Shown here: in pieces, positions 45,843 through 53,551 of the stretch
Layout: every line of letters begins with the position of its first letter
Position numbering within the stretch: position 1 is the stretch's first letter
NCBI GenBank assembly: GCA_035441325.1
Contig: DAOROA010000020.1
Span: 1-64,000 of the forward strand
Source of the DNA: Competibacter_A sp002352125
GTDB lineage: Bacteria; Pseudomonadota; Gammaproteobacteria; Competibacterales; Competibacteraceae
Length of the DNA: 64,000 bases
Direction of reading: 5' to 3'
Made by a program: the position numbers and the translations under genes
Notes under the pieces: generated by a model
Databases searched by the model: none
Told to the model about the DNA's origin: nothing
Seen by the model: the letters and a program-made list of their open reading frames with translations, nothing else

Positions 45843-46334
45843 ATGCCGCATCGTGACAACAATCTCCCGACCGTTCTACCGCTCCGACTGCGCTCCCGAT
45901 CCTCGTGGTTGAGCGCGCTGCTGCTACTGCTGTGGGTCGTAGCCCTTCCTGCTCATGCGCAAATTTCCGATGCCAAAGTGGAAGCGTTGGTGGAAGCATT
46001 GCGTCTGGCCGCACCGAATACCGGACCCGACTCCGGCTTGTATGGCGACTGGCGCGTCAAGGCGGATAACATCGTGCGCTGGTCCGGGCGTTGTCTGGAT
46101 CGAGAAGTAACGCCGGATCAGTTCGCCGCCGACGAGGCGCTGGCCCGACAGGTTCTGGTTTGCGTCATGGGAGGCGTATTGCGCGATCAGTTCGCCGCCA
46201 GCGACCAGAACGAAATCGTCGCCGTGCAACGCGCCGCTGCGTGGTGGATGGCCGGCGACCCCGAGCAATACCGCAACGGGACGACCGGCGCCTATACCCT
46301 GAAAGTGTTGGAAGCGTACCTGCGTTTCTTCTGA
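45843..46334 (+). CDS. hypothetical exported protein
   Basis: I do not recognise this 163-residue protein. It has an N-terminal signal peptide with basic residues and a hydrophobic core (SALLLLLWVVALPAHAQ, cleavage after AHA). The mature part has two cysteines (CLDRE and LVCVMGG), which could form a disulfide, and the segment WWMAGDPEQYRNGTTGAYTLKVL. The ATG at 45843 has GAGGG upstream. It follows comM by 45 nt and is convergent with the NrtR-like gene with a 6-nt gap. It is probably periplasmic. Confidence 0.75.
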   Translation: MPHRDNNLPTVLPLRLRSRSSWLSALLLLLWVVALPAHAQISDAKVEALVEALRLAAPNTGPDSGLYGDWRVKADNIVRWSGRCLDREVTPDQFAADEALARQVLVCVMGGVLRDQFAASDQNEIVAVQRAAAWWMAGDPEQYRNGTTGAYTLKVLEAYLRFF

Positions 46335-46340
46335 GGACGA

Positions 46341-47087
46341 TCACCGCGCGTGGCGGCTGATGCTGCGCGGGAAGAAAGTCCGCCGGTCGTAATCCCGAAA
46401 GCGATAAAGTTGCGCCGGACGGCCCGGTCCGTCGCGCAGCTTACCGGGGATTTCTTCCAGCAAATCGGCCTGGGCGACCCGGCGGCGGAAAGAGCTTTTA
46501 TCGAGAGGCTGTTGCAGAATGATTTCGTAGGTTCGCTGCAATTCCGGCAGAGTGAACTCTTCGGGCAGCAAATGCACGGCGATGTGGGTGTATTCCAGCT
46601 TGGAGCGCAACCGCTCGACCGCATCGGCCAGAATGTGAGCGTGATCGAACGCCAGATCGCAATCCACGCCATCGCCTCGTATCGGCGCCCAGCGCACCGC
46701 TTCCTGGTTGCCCCCGAGCTGCACTCGTTCCGAAGCCATCAGCGCGAAATACGCGGTAGTGGCGGTCCAGCCGCGCGGATCGCGGTCGCGGGAACCGTAG
46801 GTTTTCAGTTGTTCGAGATAGGGGGCATAAACCCCGGCCTTTTCCACTAGCTTGCGCACTGCGCACGCCTCGATGGAAGCGTCGCAACGCAGATCCAGCA
46901 AGCCGCCGGGCAACGCCCACCAACTCTTGCGCGGTCGCTCGGCGCGCTTGACCAGCAACACCTCCAATCGCTCGGCGCGAATCGTGAAAATTACCAGATC
47001 GACGGTGAAAAATGGTCTTTCCGGCAACGCGGCAGCGCGTTGCTGGGTTTCCGCTTCGCCCGGCTGGCAAAGGGCCGTCTCGTTCAT
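46341..47087 (-). CDS. nrtR: NrtR-like transcriptional regulator (degenerate Nudix + winged helix)
   Basis: This 248-residue protein has an N-terminal Nudix domain (about residues 25-155) and a C-terminal winged-helix domain (about 170-240, LPELQRTYEIILQQPLDKSSFRRRV), the layout of NrtR, a repressor of NAD-metabolism genes that senses ADP-ribose. The Nudix box beginning GGLLDLRC at residue 61 lacks two catalytic glutamates (RKLVEKAG instead of RELxEEtG, positions 79 and 83), which supports regulation rather than hydrolysis. It is co-directional with a PP2C-like gene (1-nt gap) and a nicotinamidase-like gene. Confidence 0.82.
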   Translation of the reverse strand: MNETALCQPGEAETQQRAAALPERPFFTVDLVIFTIRAERLEVLLVKRAERPRKSWWALPGGLLDLRCDASIEACAVRKLVEKAGVYAPYLEQLKTYGSRDRDPRGWTATTAYFALMASERVQLGGNQEAVRWAPIRGDGVDCDLAFDHAHILADAVERLRSKLEYTHIAVHLLPEEFTLPELQRTYEIILQQPLDKSSFRRRVAQADLLEEIPGKLRDGPGRPAQLYRFRDYDRRTFFPRSISRHAR

Positions 47088-47088
47088 C

Positions 47089-47916
47089 TCAAGCCATCTT
47101 CACGAATGCGCTCAGGCCAATGTCATCGAGATTGAATAACCGTTGCTTACCGAATTCGATCAACATCTTTTGCAACCGATTCTTGACGAAAGCGCCTTGG
47201 CAGTCGGAAAAATCCAGAACAGCTCGCGCTATTTCCAGCAAATCCACCCGTTCGCCAGTTTCGACGTTCAAAAAAGAATCGAGGCCATCGGTGGCGACCG
47301 CTACGGTAGAGAAAGACGCTAAGCTGAAATCGAACACGGTGGGCACATCGCAGCGCTCTCGTCTGGCCGAAGCGCCGGCTTCGTTAAGATAAGTGACCGT
47401 TTGCACCATCGATGGATCGCCAACGGCTTCCCGATACAGGGCGCACCGTTCCGAATCCAGCAAGTAAGACAAGTAATACGGCGCATTCTCGGCGTATTCG
47501 ACCCGAATCGCCGCCACGCCCCCATCGGATTGGCGGGTCGCGATGCAGCCATCTCCGTACAAATGCACATGCACCGTTGCTCCATCGCTCCAGGCGACCA
47601 ACAACGTGGCATCGAGCACCTCCGGACTCAACCCCAGTTCCCGTACCTGCCGCGCAGCGTAGCGTACGATCCGCCGTCCCAATCGCCAGTGTAAGGCATC
47701 GCGTCGGGCCTTATCGCCGACGGCGAGCGCAAATTGCGGCAGCACGCGACGCGCGTTCAGCACCAGCAGCCGCGCTCCTATGTCGCTATTTGGCGACGCG
47801 GAACAGCCATCGGCTAAAATCGCATAGGGGAACGGCTCCCATCCCTGATAAACATAATCCTCGCAATACAGATGCAGTTTGCCGATGGTGTAGTACGAAT
47901 CTAGGGTGACCGTCAT
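47089..47916 (-). CDS. PP2C-like protein phosphatase
   Basis: This 275-residue protein has the spaced acidic motifs of the PP2C fold: YAILADGCSASPNSDIGA (residues 31-48), DATLLVAW, LYGDGCIATR, VAVATDGLDSF and NLDDIGLSAF near the C-terminus. These aspartates bind the two metals in PP2C phosphatases. The similarity is clear in motif order but the protein is diverged, so its substrate is unknown. It sits between the nicotinamidase-like gene and the NrtR-like regulator, so it may act on a protein in NAD metabolism. Confidence 0.7.
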   Translation of the reverse strand: MTVTLDSYYTIGKLHLYCEDYVYQGWEPFPYAILADGCSASPNSDIGARLLVLNARRVLPQFALAVGDKARRDALHWRLGRRIVRYAARQVRELGLSPEVLDATLLVAWSDGATVHVHLYGDGCIATRQSDGGVAAIRVEYAENAPYYLSYLLDSERCALYREAVGDPSMVQTVTYLNEAGASARRERCDVPTVFDFSLASFSTVAVATDGLDSFLNVETGERVDLLEIARAVLDFSDCQGAFVKNRLQKMLIEFGKQRLFNLDDIGLSAFVKMA

Positions 47917-47944
47917 GCCGGTTTCATTGCTCGATGCGGATCGA

Positions 47945-48742
47945 TCAGCGCAGAAAATCCGCCGCTTTGGCGGTTCTCATGCCGCGCCCGCGCAGATCTT
48001 CCAAAAATTGGCGGGCCATATCCTCGAAACCCGGTACCGGCGAACTGGTATCTTCGATCAGCACCAGCTTGCGGATGCTCTCCGGGCTAAAGCGATCGGC
48101 GATATCCCGCACCGTGTTGGCGACGCAGTGCGATAGCGCCTGTCCGGACAGTGCCACCACATCGGCCTTTTCCAGCGTTTCGATCAGCCGGACATCGGGT
48201 TGCGTGGCCGGATCGGCCGGATCGGGCACCTCGGCTCGCACCGCCGAATAATGCTCGGTCCAGAGATTACGGCCCTTGGTCACGTAATCCACCCGCTTGA
48301 AACCGGCCTCCTCCCAGCGCCGCAATGCACCGGCCACCGCCGGGATCACGTTGTGGCCCCATGTGCCGATCAGGCAGTGCGGCGGCCAGATGGTCAAGGT
48401 ATAACGGCCACCATCCCGCAACGCCCGCACGTAATCCAGCGCTCGTTGATAAAACCGTGGATCGAAGGGACGCCACGTTTCTTTTTCCACGTCGGCGACG
48501 GTGATCGGGGTAAACGGAGCCGGCTGCCGGCCCTCGCCGTTCTGCCAGAACAGCGGGTGCGCGATATCCAGAAGCTGGTGGGTATCGAGGGTGACGTGGA
48601 TCTGGCCGATTCGGCCCCCGAGCCGATCCAGCAACGTCGCCAGCCGCTCGGCGTCGGCGCTGGCGCCCGGCACCGGCAACGCTGCACCCGGCACGTCGCT
48701 AAAATCGTTTTGCGGATCGATGATCAGAAATTCGAGACGCAT
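47945..48742 (-). CDS. nicotinamidase-like cysteine hydrolase
   Basis: This 265-residue isochorismatase-fold hydrolase has catalytic-triad-type residues Asp13 (IDPQNDF), a lysine in the middle region, and Cys206 (LSGQALSHCVANTV). A metal-binding D53-x-H55 with His62 (DTHQLLDIAH) is typical of nicotinamidases, as is PPHCLIGTWGHN (120-131). It would convert nicotinamide to nicotinate for NAD salvage. The start MRLEFLIIDP at 48742 has GGAGAAAG upstream. It is divergent from a sirtuin, the enzyme that releases nicotinamide. Other amidase substrates are possible. Confidence 0.78.
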   Translation of the reverse strand: MRLEFLIIDPQNDFSDVPGAALPVPGASADAERLATLLDRLGGRIGQIHVTLDTHQLLDIAHPLFWQNGEGRQPAPFTPITVADVEKETWRPFDPRFYQRALDYVRALRDGGRYTLTIWPPHCLIGTWGHNVIPAVAGALRRWEEAGFKRVDYVTKGRNLWTEHYSAVRAEVPDPADPATQPDVRLIETLEKADVVALSGQALSHCVANTVRDIADRFSPESIRKLVLIEDTSSPVPGFEDMARQFLEDLRGRGMRTAKAADFLR

Positions 48743-48860
48743 AGCGGCTTTCTCCAGACGTTTGGCGGCGATTCGCAACCAAATGATCTGCAACTTTTCG
48801 CTTTTCCTGTTGCGATCCTGGCCATTCAGTCGCTTCGCATAGCAATTATTATCGCTCCAT

Positions 48861-48883
48861 TAGTTGCAAAAAGAAACTATAAT
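48861..48883 (+). promoter_or_regulatory. -10 hexamer overlapped by an inverted repeat, upstream of the sirtuin gene
   Basis: A perfect TATAAT (48878-48883) on the plus strand is overlapped by the dyad TAGTT-N9-AACTA (48861-48865 and 48875-48879). No good -35 is seen. The dyad sits in the divergent region between the nicotinamidase-like and sirtuin genes and is a candidate operator, possibly for the NrtR-like regulator encoded nearby. Confidence 0.4.
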
Positions 48884-48979
48884 GCGCCCGCCACATCAAT
48901 CCGGGGTTTGGTTTCGGAACTCGGCGGGCGGCATGTTATGCTGAACCGAATACATTCGACTTGGAGGTTATTCGTCGCC

Positions 48980-49741
48980 ATGAGCGAAACCCCCATTCCC
49001 GCCGAACTCGCCGCCCGCCTGCGCACTGCCCGCCGAGTCGCCGTACTGACCGGAGCCGGGATTTCCGCCGAGAGCGGCGTTCCAACCTTCCGCGAAGCCC
49101 AGACCGGCCTGTGGGCGCGTTACAACCCGGAAGAACTCGCCACGCCGGAGGCTTTCCGGCGCAATCCGAAACTGGTTTGGGAATGGTACACCTGGCGCCA
49201 AGAACGAGTGCGCCAAGCCGAACCCAACGCCGGCCACCTGGCCCTGGTCGAAATGGAAGGCCGATTTGCCGAGTTCACCCTGATCACCCAGAACGTGGAC
49301 GGCCTGCACCGGCGCGCCGGCAGCCACAATATCCTGGAACTGCACGGCAACCTCTTTCGCGCCAAATGCTTCAGCGAAGACCGGCCGGTCGAAAGCTGGC
49401 CGGACGGGGCAGAAATCCCGCCGCGTTGTCCGCGCTGCGGTGGACTGCTGAGACCGGATGTGGTCTGGTTCGGGGAAATGTTGCCGACCAGCTCGCTCCG
49501 GGCGGCGGAACACGCCGCCGTAACCGCAGAAATCTTTTTCAGCATCGGCACGTCCGCTTTGGTGTATCCCGCCGCCGACTTGCCTTTCAACGCCTTGGCC
49601 GCCGGGGCGACGGTGGTGGAAATCAACCCCCAGCCGACCCCGCTCAGCCCGCACGTCACATTCAGCCTGAACGGCGCGGCCGGCAAAATTCTGCCGGCAC
49701 TGGTTGCTCAGGTCTGGGGCGATGCCGGATCGCATTCGTGA
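48980..49741 (+). CDS. cobB: class III (SIRT5-type) NAD-dependent protein deacylase
   Basis: This 253-residue sirtuin removes acyl groups from lysines using NAD and releases nicotinamide. The NAD loop GAGISAESGVPTFRE is at residues 25-39, QNVDGLH at 104-110, and the catalytic His122 is in ELHGN. Tyr70 and Arg73 (WEWYTWRQ) form the Y-x-x-R pair that marks succinyl/malonyl deacylases. Only three cysteines are placed to bind zinc (Cys130, Cys150, Cys153); the usual fourth is missing. The ATG at 48980 has TTGGAGG upstream. It overlaps the next gene by four bases. Confidence 0.92.
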   Translation: MSETPIPAELAARLRTARRVAVLTGAGISAESGVPTFREAQTGLWARYNPEELATPEAFRRNPKLVWEWYTWRQERVRQAEPNAGHLALVEMEGRFAEFTLITQNVDGLHRRAGSHNILELHGNLFRAKCFSEDRPVESWPDGAEIPPRCPRCGGLLRPDVVWFGEMLPTSSLRAAEHAAVTAEIFFSIGTSALVYPAADLPFNALAAGATVVEINPQPTPLSPHVTFSLNGAAGKILPALVAQVWGDAGSHS

Positions 49742-50502
49742 GCCTTTTCGCCGCCCGCCCAGATCAGTTGATGCTGGCCGACGGTACCTGCCTGGCCTAT
49801 CACCGTAGTCCGGGTGCCTCGCCGGGTGTGGTGTTTCTGGGCGGTTTCACCTCCGACATGACGGGGATCAAGGCGACTACGCTGGAACGCTGGTGCCGGG
49901 GACGCGGCCAAGCCTTCATCCGTTTCGACTATTCCGGCCACGGTGCCTCCAGTGGCCAGTTTGCGGACGGCACCATCGGCCGCTGGGCCGGCGAGGCGCT
50001 TGCGGTGCTGGATCAGTTGACCGAAGGCTCGCAAATCCTGGTAGGTTCTTCGATGGGAGCTTGGATAATGCTGTTGGCGGCGCTGGCGCGGCCGGAACGG
50101 ATTGCCGCCCTGCTCGGCTTGGCCTGCGCCGTCGATTTCCCGAGATATCTGCTGTGGGAGCGGCTCGACGACCATCTTCGAGAGCGCCTGCGGCGCGAGC
50201 GGGTCATCAGCCTGCCGTCACCCTACGGCGAACCCTACATCATCGCCTTGAACCTGATCGAAGAAGCGGAGCAACACCGCCTGCTGGATCGGCCCGGACT
50301 GCCGGTCAACTGCCCGGTACGACTGATCCACGGTATGAGCGATGCAGACGTACCGTGGCGAATCAGCCTCCAGGTCGCCGAGCGTCTGACCAGCGCCGAC
50401 GTGCGCCTGCTTCTGATCAAGGATGGGGAACACACGCTGTCGCGGGAAAAGGATTTGTTACTGCTGACGCGCACTCTGGGAGATCTGCTGGGCAGTCGTT
50501 GA
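49738..50502 (+). CDS. ABHD10-like alpha/beta hydrolase
   Basis: This 254-residue serine hydrolase starts with GTG at 49738, overlapping the sirtuin stop (GTGA). The nucleophile elbow is VGSSMGAW, the acid is likely in HGMSDADVPW, and the histidine is in KDGEHTLSR. The segment LGGFTSDMTGIKAT with FDYSGHGASSG is typical of bacterial relatives of ABHD10, an acyl-protein thioesterase. Coupling to a deacylase sirtuin suggests both deal with protein acyl modifications; this is inference. Confidence 0.85.
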   Translation: MSLFAARPDQLMLADGTCLAYHRSPGASPGVVFLGGFTSDMTGIKATTLERWCRGRGQAFIRFDYSGHGASSGQFADGTIGRWAGEALAVLDQLTEGSQILVGSSMGAWIMLLAALARPERIAALLGLACAVDFPRYLLWERLDDHLRERLRRERVISLPSPYGEPYIIALNLIEEAEQHRLLDRPGLPVNCPVRLIHGMSDADVPWRISLQVAERLTSADVRLLLIKDGEHTLSREKDLLLLTRTLGDLLGSR

Positions 50503-50509
50503 GCGCCGT

Positions 50510-51277
50510 TCAAGGATTCAATTGCCGGTAAACCGCGTGAGCGGCCTGATCCAGCGAGGGTCGATCCAGATCGCCGATCAGGGCGTAGGCAAGATCGCCG
50601 TCCACCCAGTAGAACGCGCCAATCCCGTCCTGCTCGGCGAAACGAAAGGCGGTATCGCGGTTGTCCGCCAGCCCGCGCACGTATAGCGTCAAACGTCGGC
50701 CGCCGGCATCCTGATACATGAACTGCGCCGCCGGCTTGCCATCGGCCGGCAACAACCGCCCGCCAAGCAGTTGAAAACCCAGCGATTCCAGCGCCGGCGC
50801 CCGAATCGCCGTGCCCAGACGCTTGGATAGCCAAGCGACCAGATGTTGTTGCTGGCCGGCATCTACTTCGACGGGATGACGGACTTCCGGGACGTAGACG
50901 ACATGCGCCGCCAACGCCTGCCGCACGAACGCGCGGTCGGCGACGAGCGGTTGCTGGACCCGCTCGTGTGCGAACCAGCCCAGCGCGCCACCGAACAGCA
51001 TAAAGCCGGCCGCGGCCGCCGCTCGCGCCAGCCAAACCGGCGCCGTCGTCCATCGTCGCATCGGCGGCAACCTCAGACTGGCCGGAACCGGTTCATTCAA
51101 TGCCGGATCGAACAATCGATGCAGTTCTGCGTCGATCGCGCGGTAATCGGCCAATCGTTGCCGCTCGGTCGGATTCGCTTCCAGATACGCCTCCACCGCC
51201 GCATAGCGAGCGGGTTCCAAACGACCGTCTACATAGGCATGCAGATCGGCTTCGTCGACGGGTTCGGCGTTCATCAT
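50510..51277 (-). CDS. transmembrane anti-sigma factor
   Basis: This 255-residue protein begins with a short cytoplasmic domain typical of anti-sigma factors (DEADLHAYVDGRLEPARYAAVEAYL), then one membrane helix (about residues 87-108, WLARAAAAAGFMLFGGALGWF) and a periplasmic domain that should sense the signal. It lacks the HxxxCxxC zinc motif of ZAS anti-sigmas. Starts at 51277 and 51274 (adjacent ATGs) are both possible; GGAGGG is upstream. It lies one base after the sigma gene. Confidence 0.86.
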   Translation of the reverse strand: MMNAEPVDEADLHAYVDGRLEPARYAAVEAYLEANPTERQRLADYRAIDAELHRLFDPALNEPVPASLRLPPMRRWTTAPVWLARAAAAAGFMLFGGALGWFAHERVQQPLVADRAFVRQALAAHVVYVPEVRHPVEVDAGQQQHLVAWLSKRLGTAIRAPALESLGFQLLGGRLLPADGKPAAQFMYQDAGGRRLTLYVRGLADNRDTAFRFAEQDGIGAFYWVDGDLAYALIGDLDRPSLDQAAHAVYRQLNP

Positions 51278-51278
51278 C

Positions 51279-51785
51279 TTACTTGACCCTCCGCAACCGG
51301 GCACGGGGTGGTTCTCGCAACACTCGCCGCAATGCCTCGCGAGCGCGCGCCAGCCGCGACATCACCGTACCCAACGGTACGTTCAGAACCGTCGCCGTTT
51401 CTGCGTAATCCAGTTGTTCCAGCCCAACCAACAACAGCACCTCGCGCTGTTCGGGGCTCAAATGGTCCAAAGCCCGCTGCAGATCCCGCAGGTCCAGCGC
51501 CGCCTCATGCCGGGATGGCGCCAGCGCCGGAGGTTCCTCCTCCGGCAGCGACTCCAGCGCCGGTGAACTGGCCTGGCGGCGCACGTCGTTGACGTACAGG
51601 TTATGCAAAATGGTGAACAGCCAAGCGCGCAATTCGCCTTGGCCGTCCCACAGTCGCCGCCGACTCCAGGCCCGCTCCAAACAATCTTGCACCAGATCGT
51701 CGGCCCGCTGCGCCCCCACCAGCGCCCGCGCGTAGCGGCGCAGGCGGGGAATCTGTTCGGTCACGAGCTGGGCGAAGTCGGCCAT
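51279..51785 (-). CDS. ECF-type RNA polymerase sigma factor
   Basis: This 168-residue sigma factor has region 2 (ARALVGAQRADDLVQDCLERAW with the core-binding DDLVQD) and region 4 (LSPEQREVLLLVGLEQLDYAETA, then PLGTVMSRLARAREALRR), the minimal ECF layout. It is followed immediately by its anti-sigma gene and preceded by two small envelope-protein genes. I cannot assign the signal; the periplasmic anti-sigma domain suggests an envelope or oxidative stress input. Confidence 0.93.
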   Translation of the reverse strand: MADFAQLVTEQIPRLRRYARALVGAQRADDLVQDCLERAWSRRRLWDGQGELRAWLFTILHNLYVNDVRRQASSPALESLPEEEPPALAPSRHEAALDLRDLQRALDHLSPEQREVLLLVGLEQLDYAETATVLNVPLGTVMSRLARAREALRRVLREPPRARLRRVK

Positions 51786-51798
51786 CGACTGGCTCTTA

Positions 51799-51999
51799 TC
51801 AAGCGACCTTGCGACTCACCGGGCAGGTGTTGAAACCCAGCGCCGTATACAGAGGACACCAACTGATCAAACCCGTCAACAGCGGCACCAATCCGATCCA
51901 ACCCCACGGCGTTTGCGGCCCGACGAAAACCAGCGCCAGCAAAATCAATCCGGCCACGATGCGCGCGATGCGATCAATACCACCCACATTCTTACCCAT
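51799..51999 (-). CDS. DUF2892 small membrane protein
   Basis: This 66-residue protein matches the YgaP-like DUF2892 domain: MGKNVGGIDRIARIVAG, two membrane helices, and the typical WCPLYTALGFNTC near the C-terminus. The ATG at 51999 has GGAGGAG upstream; a TTG 15 bases earlier is an alternative. It is 13 nt before the ECF sigma gene and probably in the same operon. The function of the domain is unknown. Confidence 0.85.
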   Translation of the reverse strand: MGKNVGGIDRIARIVAGLILLALVFVGPQTPWGWIGLVPLLTGLISWCPLYTALGFNTCPVSRKVA

Positions 52000-52017
52000 G
52001 ACTATCTCCTCCAAAGC

Positions 52018-52443
52018 TCAACCGGCCAGATTCGGATCGATCTGCCACACTTCGCCGACAATCTTGCCGTCGCGATAGGTCAGCACATAGCGGACTTTGA
52101 TGTCGTTTTTGCCGCTGAAGATCACGTTGGCGGTCACGGTCGCACCCTTGGGATTGGCGCTCTCCTGCACGTTGGAAACTTTGACGGTCAGTCCGCCCTG
52201 CGCTTTGACGAACTTGCCCCACACCTCGCCTAGCGCGGTCTTGCCGGTATAGCGACCATCCAGCGGTCCGCCGACCCACTCCAGCGCAGCACCGTCGGCA
52301 TACTGGCTCAACAAATTCTCCATCTGACCGGCAGTGATGGCGCGGAAGTGGGCTTGGGCGTTGTCGCTGGCGGGGCCGGCCAAGGCCGTACCGGCGGCGA
52401 GCAGCAGTGCTGGGGCTAAAAACAGGCGAAGCAAGCGATGCAT
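52018..52443 (-). CDS. periplasmic SnoaL/NTF2-like protein
   Basis: This 141-residue protein has a signal peptide (MHRLLRLFLAPALLLAAG, cleavage after ALA) and an NTF2-like cone fold pattern (NAQAHFRAITAGQMENLLSQYADGAALEW onward, ending RDGKIVGEVWQIDP). No catalytic residues can be assigned. GAGGAG precedes the ATG. It is the first gene of the operon with DUF2892, ECF sigma and anti-sigma, so it is likely a target or sensor accessory of that system. Confidence 0.8.
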   Translation of the reverse strand: MHRLLRLFLAPALLLAAGTALAGPASDNAQAHFRAITAGQMENLLSQYADGAALEWVGGPLDGRYTGKTALGEVWGKFVKAQGGLTVKVSNVQESANPKGATVTANVIFSGKNDIKVRYVLTYRDGKIVGEVWQIDPNLAG

Positions 52444-52552
52444 GGCGTATTCTCCTCGTGTGACCGGATCATAATGTTCGGGCCATCGCGATGGCCTTCA
52501 CGGGAGCAAACACGCAACGCGGGAGGTTATTCCAGAAGATGCAAAATTTTTC

Positions 52553-52634
52553 GGGAACGCTACAACCCTCGCTTTGCGTTCCCGAAGATGGGTACGGACG
52601 GCAACGTCCGCTTTATCGGGGCGGAAAGGAACGC
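52553..52634. repeat. nested inverted repeats between ferredoxin and the ECF operon
   Basis: GGGAACGC (52553-52560) and GCGTTCCC (52576-52583) form an 8-bp dyad with a 15-nt loop. A third copy, GGAACGC (52628-52634), could pair instead with the middle arm and enclose a perfect hairpin CGGACG-GCAA-CGTCCG (52595-52610). The last copy touches the ferredoxin stop codon. It may act as a weak terminator for the ferredoxin transcript or as a regulatory fold. Confidence 0.5.
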
Positions 52635-52886
52635 TTAGGCCGTGCTGGTCAGCCGTTCGTACTTGGCCTGCAACTGCTCTTCGGTTTCGGTGTGGCTGGG
52701 ATCGGGGATGATGCAATCTACCGGGCAGACTTCGATACACTGCGGGGTATCGAAGTGACCCACGCATTGGGTGCAGCGGATCGGGTCGATCTCGTAGATT
52801 TCATCGCCCTGGCTGATCGCTTCGTTCGGGCACTCCGGCTCGCACACGTCGCAGTTGATGCATTCGTCGGTGATCATCAGTGCCAT
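52635..52886 (-). CDS. yfhL: YfhL-type 2[4Fe-4S] ferredoxin
   Basis: This 83-residue ferredoxin has two cluster motifs: CINCDVCEPEC and CTQCVGHFDTPQCIEVC, the second with the long insertion that marks the YfhL/Alvin ferredoxin group. The ATG at 52886 matches the family N-terminus (MALMITDECINC) and has GGAGCC upstream. It is 101 nt downstream of coaD on the same strand, a common pairing in gammaproteobacteria. Confidence 0.94.
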   Translation of the reverse strand: MALMITDECINCDVCEPECPNEAISQGDEIYEIDPIRCTQCVGHFDTPQCIEVCPVDCIIPDPSHTETEEQLQAKYERLTSTA

Positions 52887-52987
52887 GACTGGCTCCTCTT
52901 TTGAAAACGCCCGCGTTTGCGGGGTCTTATCGATATTGCTCGGACAACCTATCGCGACCGGGTTGGCGACGATAAATCCCAAGTATT

Positions 52988-53485
52988 TTAATCGATTATT
53001 TTTTTGGGCGCGAATTTCGTCGCCAGCGCCGCCCCGACCCTGGGGTGGACGAATGGAGCGATATTTCCGCCAAGCTTGGCGACCTCGCGCACCAGGCTGG
53101 AGGAAATAAAAGAGTACTGCTCGGCGGGAGTCAGAAAGATCGATTCGATTTCGGGGTCCAGCCGGCGGTTCATGTTGGCCAACTGAAATTCGAATTCGAA
53201 ATCCGAAACGGCTCGCAACCCGCGCAGGATGACGTGGGCGCCGATGCTCTTGGCGTAATTCACCAGCAGGGTATCGAAGCCGCGAATCTCGACCGTGGGC
53301 AGGTGCGCCAGCGCCTCGCGCGCCAGCTCGACCCGTTCCTCCAACGAGAACAACGGTTGCTTGTTGGGATTGGCGGCGACGCTGACGATCAGCCGCTCGA
53401 ACATGCGAGCACCGCGCTCCACCAGATCGGCATGGCCGTTGGTGATGGGATCGAACGTGCCGGGGTAGATGGCGAAGACGGACAT
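52988..53485 (-). CDS. coaD: pantetheine-phosphate adenylyltransferase
   Basis: This enzyme makes dephospho-CoA from 4'-phosphopantetheine and ATP, the penultimate step of CoA synthesis. The nucleotidyltransferase motif YPGTFDPITNGH lies at residues 6-17, and the C-terminal ISSSLVREVAKLGG is present. It has 165 residues from the ATG at 53485 (E. coli 159). It follows rsmD, the usual order. Confidence 0.96.
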   Translation of the reverse strand: MSVFAIYPGTFDPITNGHADLVERGARMFERLIVSVAANPNKQPLFSLEERVELAREALAHLPTVEIRGFDTLLVNYAKSIGAHVILRGLRAVSDFEFEFQLANMNRRLDPEIESIFLTPAEQYSFISSSLVREVAKLGGNIAPFVHPRVGAALATKFAPKKIID

Positions 53486-53551
53486 GGAAGTTCCTGGCGG
53501 TGCGGGATAATTGAGCGGATTATCGGGAAAGCCGCACGGCAAGGCAACCGT

